From NCBI GenBank assembly GCA_044868295.1, contig JBIOWF010000069.1, forward strand, positions 1 to 26,535: DNA of 26,535 nt, read 5' to 3'. The position numbers and the translations under genes were made by a program. The notes beneath the pieces are model-generated. The model saw only the letters and a list, made by a program, of their open reading frames with translations. It was not told the DNA's origin and made no database searches. This document shows positions 24,550 through 26,535 of the stretch, in pieces. The DNA comes from JBIOWF01 sp044868295 (GTDB taxonomy: Bacteria; Actinomycetota; Actinomycetes; Streptosporangiales; Streptosporangiaceae). Position 1 is the first letter of the stretch, and the number at the start of each line of letters is the position of its first letter.

Positions 24550-25833
24550 ATGCCGACTTCTGGGATTGCTGACATCCTCGACGAGCTCGAATGGCGCGAC
24601 GTCACCGCGCAGACCACCGATGCCGACGCGCTGCGCAAGGCACTGGCCGAGGGTCCGATCACGGTCTATGCGGGCTTCGACCCGACCGCGCCTTCACTCC
24701 ACGTGGGAAACCTCGCCACGCTGCTGATCCTGACCCGATTCCAGAGGGCCGGGCACCGGCCCATCGGTCTCGTCGGAGGCGCAACCGGCCTCATCGGAGA
24801 CCCCAGTGGCCGCAGCACCGAGCGTTCGCTGAACTCCTCCGAGATCGTCGAAGAATGGGTGGCCAGGATCCGGGTGCAGGTGGAGAAGTTCCTCTCCTTC
24901 GAGGAGGGGCCGACGGCCGCGACCCTGGTGAGCAACCTCGACTGGACGGCCGAGCTGTCGGCGATCGACTTCCTCCGCGACGTCGGCAAGCATTTCCCGG
25001 TCAACCGCATGCTGGCCAGGGAGTCCGTGGCGGCGCGACTGGGCGGTGAAGGGCTCAGCTACACCGAGTTCAGCTACCAGATCCTGCAGGCCAACGACTA
25101 CCTGGAGCTCTACCGGCGGCACGGCTGCACGCTGCAGATCGGCGGCAGCGACCAGTGGGGCAACATCACCGCCGGCGTCGATCTGATCAGGCGGGTCGAG
25201 GGCGCGCACACGCACGCCCTTACCGGCAAGCTGATCACCAAGGCGGACGGCACGAAGTTCGGCAAGACAGCCGGCGGCGCCGTCTGGCTCGATCCGGCCC
25301 TGACCTCGCCGTACGCGTTCTACCAGTACTGGCTGAACGCCGACGACCGAGATGTGGTGCGTTTCCTGAAGGTCTTCACCTTCCGGACGCGGGAGGAGAT
25401 CGACGAGCTCGAGAAGGCCGTGGCGGAGCGCCCCGCGGCGCGTGAGGCGCAGCGGGCGCTGGCCGCCGACCTGACGACGCTGGTCCACGGGGCCGACGAG
25501 CTGGCCCGTGTGATCGCCGCTTCGCGGGCCCTGTTCGGGCAGGGATCCCTGGACGAGCTCGACGCCCGCACACTCGGGTCGGCCCTGGCCGAAGTGCCGA
25601 ACAAGGCGGACGTCTCGTCGCTGGGAGCGTCGTTCGTGGACCTGCTGGCCGAAAGCGGCCTGGTCGAGTCCAAGTCGGCCGCCCGCCGGGCCGTCCGGGA
25701 GGGCGGGGCCTACCTCAACAACGTAAAGATCACCGATGCGGACTATGTGCCGTCCGCGGACGACCTGCTGCACGGCCGCTTCCTGGTGCTTCGCCGGGGC
25801 AAGAAGACCATTGGCGGCATAGAGGTCGCCTGA
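24550..25833 (+). CDS. tyrS: Tyrosyl-tRNA synthetase
   Basis: This 427-residue class I synthetase charges tRNA-Tyr. The HIGH-type motif is HVGN at 51-54 within FDPTAPSLHVGN. The tyrosine pocket includes YQILQANDYLELY, and the KMSKS-type loop is KADGTKFGKT (about 231-240). A C-terminal S4 RNA-binding domain (SAARRAVREGGAYLNN onward) covers about the last 65 residues. The start is uncertain: ATG 24550 gives a family-like N-terminus but no ribosome-binding site, while GTG 24526 has AGGA very close. The hairpin at 25853-25882 terminates the gene. The rRNA operon promoter follows. Confidence 0.95.
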   Translation: MPTSGIADILDELEWRDVTAQTTDADALRKALAEGPITVYAGFDPTAPSLHVGNLATLLILTRFQRAGHRPIGLVGGATGLIGDPSGRSTERSLNSSEIVEEWVARIRVQVEKFLSFEEGPTAATLVSNLDWTAELSAIDFLRDVGKHFPVNRMLARESVAARLGGEGLSYTEFSYQILQANDYLELYRRHGCTLQIGGSDQWGNITAGVDLIRRVEGAHTHALTGKLITKADGTKFGKTAGGAVWLDPALTSPYAFYQYWLNADDRDVVRFLKVFTFRTREEIDELEKAVAERPAAREAQRALAADLTTLVHGADELARVIAASRALFGQGSLDELDARTLGSALAEVPNKADVSSLGASFVDLLAESGLVESKSAARRAVREGGAYLNNVKITDADYVPSADDLLHGRFLVLRRGKKTIGGIEVA

Positions 25834-25852
25834 TCCTCGCGTACGGCCACGG

Positions 25853-25882
25853 CGCCCCCGGTCCGAAGGACGACCGGGGGCG
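25853..25882 (+). terminator. Terminator-like hairpin after tyrS
   Basis: CGCCCCCGGTC (25853-25863) and GACCGGGGGCG (25872-25882) form a perfect 11-bp stem with an eight-base loop, 20 bases after the stop codon. Only TT follows, the usual T-poor form here. Confidence 0.75.
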
Positions 25883-25987
25883 TTCGCCATGTCCGGGGTC
25901 ACGTCAACGGCCAAGATTCGCTGTGGGGAAGGTAACAGTCTTGTGGCCTGAGGGCCATGAGAGGCGCTCAATGCCTCCCTGACCTGG

Positions 25988-26039
25988 GATTTTATGCAGA
26001 TGGCCGTGATTTGACGACGGGCCGGGTGTTGCCTAGTGT
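25988..26039 (+). promoter_or_regulatory. rRNA operon promoter P1
   Basis: TTGACG (26011-26016) and TAGTGT (26034-26039) are spaced by exactly 17 bases, the best promoter match in the window. An A+T-rich stretch (GGATTTTATG, 25988-25997) lies upstream and may act as an UP element. The expected start is near 26046, about 450 bases before 16S. Confidence 0.75.
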
Positions 26040-26045
26040 TCTCTT

Positions 26046-26499
26046 CGCCCCGGGAACAGCGGGACGCCGAAAGGCGGCCGGATCCCAGGGGCAAGCCACT
26101 CTGACAAGTCCCACGGATACGACGCTCGCGTCGAGTCTGGGTTCAGTCGTGATGTGCTCAAAGCATCCCAAAGAGGGTGATTGGACACGAAGCGGATGGC
26201 GGGGTAAGCTGGAGGGGTTGCCCTGGAAACAGGGTCTGCCGAGTGAGGTGGCTCCCGATGGGAGCAGCGCCGATGTTCGGATTGTCGAAGCGAAACGCCC
26301 CGGATCTGAAGGCCCTCGCAGGGTCGATGTGATGGTGGTCGCGTCCGTTTCTTGAGAACTCAACAGTGTGCTAAAAGCCAGTGCATGATGCACAACCCCG
26401 TCTACCCGCACGTGTGTGGGGGACGGATTCCTTTGGTTGACATCGCGTGCCGCCTTTTGGGTGGTGCGTGGGTGTTCAGCTGGGATAACTCGAAAACAT
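26046..26499 (+). other. rRNA operon leader (no protein gene)
   Basis: This stretch precedes 16S and has no convincing coding sequence. It includes a second promoter, TTGAGAACTCAA at 26352-26363 (a conserved sequence in actinobacterial rRNA leaders), GTGCAT-G-ATGCAC at 26381-26393, and CCGTC/GACGG at 26398-26426 with an inner CCCGCAC/TGTGGGG pairing. Such leaders carry antitermination and RNase III processing signals; the processing stem partner lies beyond the window. Confidence 0.7.
26181..26210 (+). promoter_or_regulatory. rRNA operon promoter P2
   Basis: TTGGAC (26181-26186) and TAAGCT (26205-26210) are separated by 18 bases. Tandem promoters are the norm for actinobacterial rRNA operons. 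Expected start is near 26217. Confidence 0.55.
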
Positions 26500-26535
26500 T
26501 GTTTGGAGAGTTTGATCCTGGCTCAGGACGAACGC
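26500..26535 (+). rRNA. rrs: 16S ribosomal RNA, 5' end (truncated by window)
   Basis: AGAGTTTGATCCTGGCTCAG, the universal 16S 5' primer site, starts at 26507 and is followed by GACGAACGC. That site begins at position 8 of E. coli 16S, which places the mature 5' end near 26500. Only the first 36 bases are present, too few for identification of the organism. Confidence 0.97.

Noticed and set aside
25957..26355. 132-codon plus-strand ORF before 16S
   Set aside because: It spans both rRNA promoters and the leader, has no ribosome-binding site and no family-like sequence.
26381..26393. GTGCAT-G-ATGCAC as an ArgR site in the rRNA leader
   Set aside because: It resembles the argC half-sites but is a single palindrome downstream of the rRNA promoters and more likely a leader RNA stem.
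26437..26442. TTGACA as a third rRNA promoter
   Set aside because: A perfect -35 hexamer but no TANNNT -10 at 16-19 bases; the region is leader RNA with GT-rich sequence.

Overview
The window is high-GC actinobacterial DNA. It begins inside the 3' end of alaS and stops 36 bases into a 16S rRNA gene. Gene content and order (alaS-ruvX-mltG-aroE, infC-rpmI-rplT-rRNA methyltransferase-histidine kinase-pheST, argCJBDFR-argH, then tyrS just ahead of an rRNA operon) suggest a mycelial actinomycete, perhaps in Streptosporangiales. That placement is inference from gene order and protein style, not from a database search.

Positions 1-4144 hold a tightly packed run: alaS 3' end, ruvX, two tandem mltG-type endolytic transglycosylase genes and aroE. 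Positions 4145-5760 are the translation operon infC-rpmI-rplT. It is preceded by a roughly 200-nt leader with an intrinsic terminator, a possible four-codon ORF, and an ATC start codon for infC. Positions 5779-11535 carry a SpoU-type rRNA methyltransferase, a soluble PAS histidine kinase with no adjacent response regulator, and pheS-pheT.

Positions 11536-16150 are the accessory part. They hold a peptide resembling a jacalin-lectin fragment, a Uma2-family gene, an MFS exporter, and an acyl-CoA synthetase with a TetR-type operator in its promoter. Between the exporter and the synthetase sits a 582-bp relic transposon. It has 28-bp terminal inverted repeats, a near-perfect 6-bp target duplication of the NCTAGN type, an IS481 transposase N-terminus and the C-terminal domain of a WYL regulator.

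Positions 16172-23706 encode arginine biosynthesis from N-acetylglutamate to arginine (argC, argJ, argB, argD, argF), the repressor argR, and argH. ATGA-type overlaps couple argJ-argB-argD and argF-argR. argG is absent. The argC promoter is covered by TGCATA-type repeats that look like ArgR half-sites, and the argC-argJ spacer contains an unexplained 13-14-bp tandem repeat. After argH come a 3-methyladenine DNA glycosylase gene, a structured leader, tyrS, a terminator, two rRNA promoters, the rRNA leader and the start of 16S.

Most of the window is ordinary housekeeping sequence. I see no defence system, CRISPR array, prophage or biosynthetic cluster. The observations most worth following up are the relic IS481 element with its regulator fragment, the infC leader, the argC-argJ tandem repeat and the divergent mltG duplicate.
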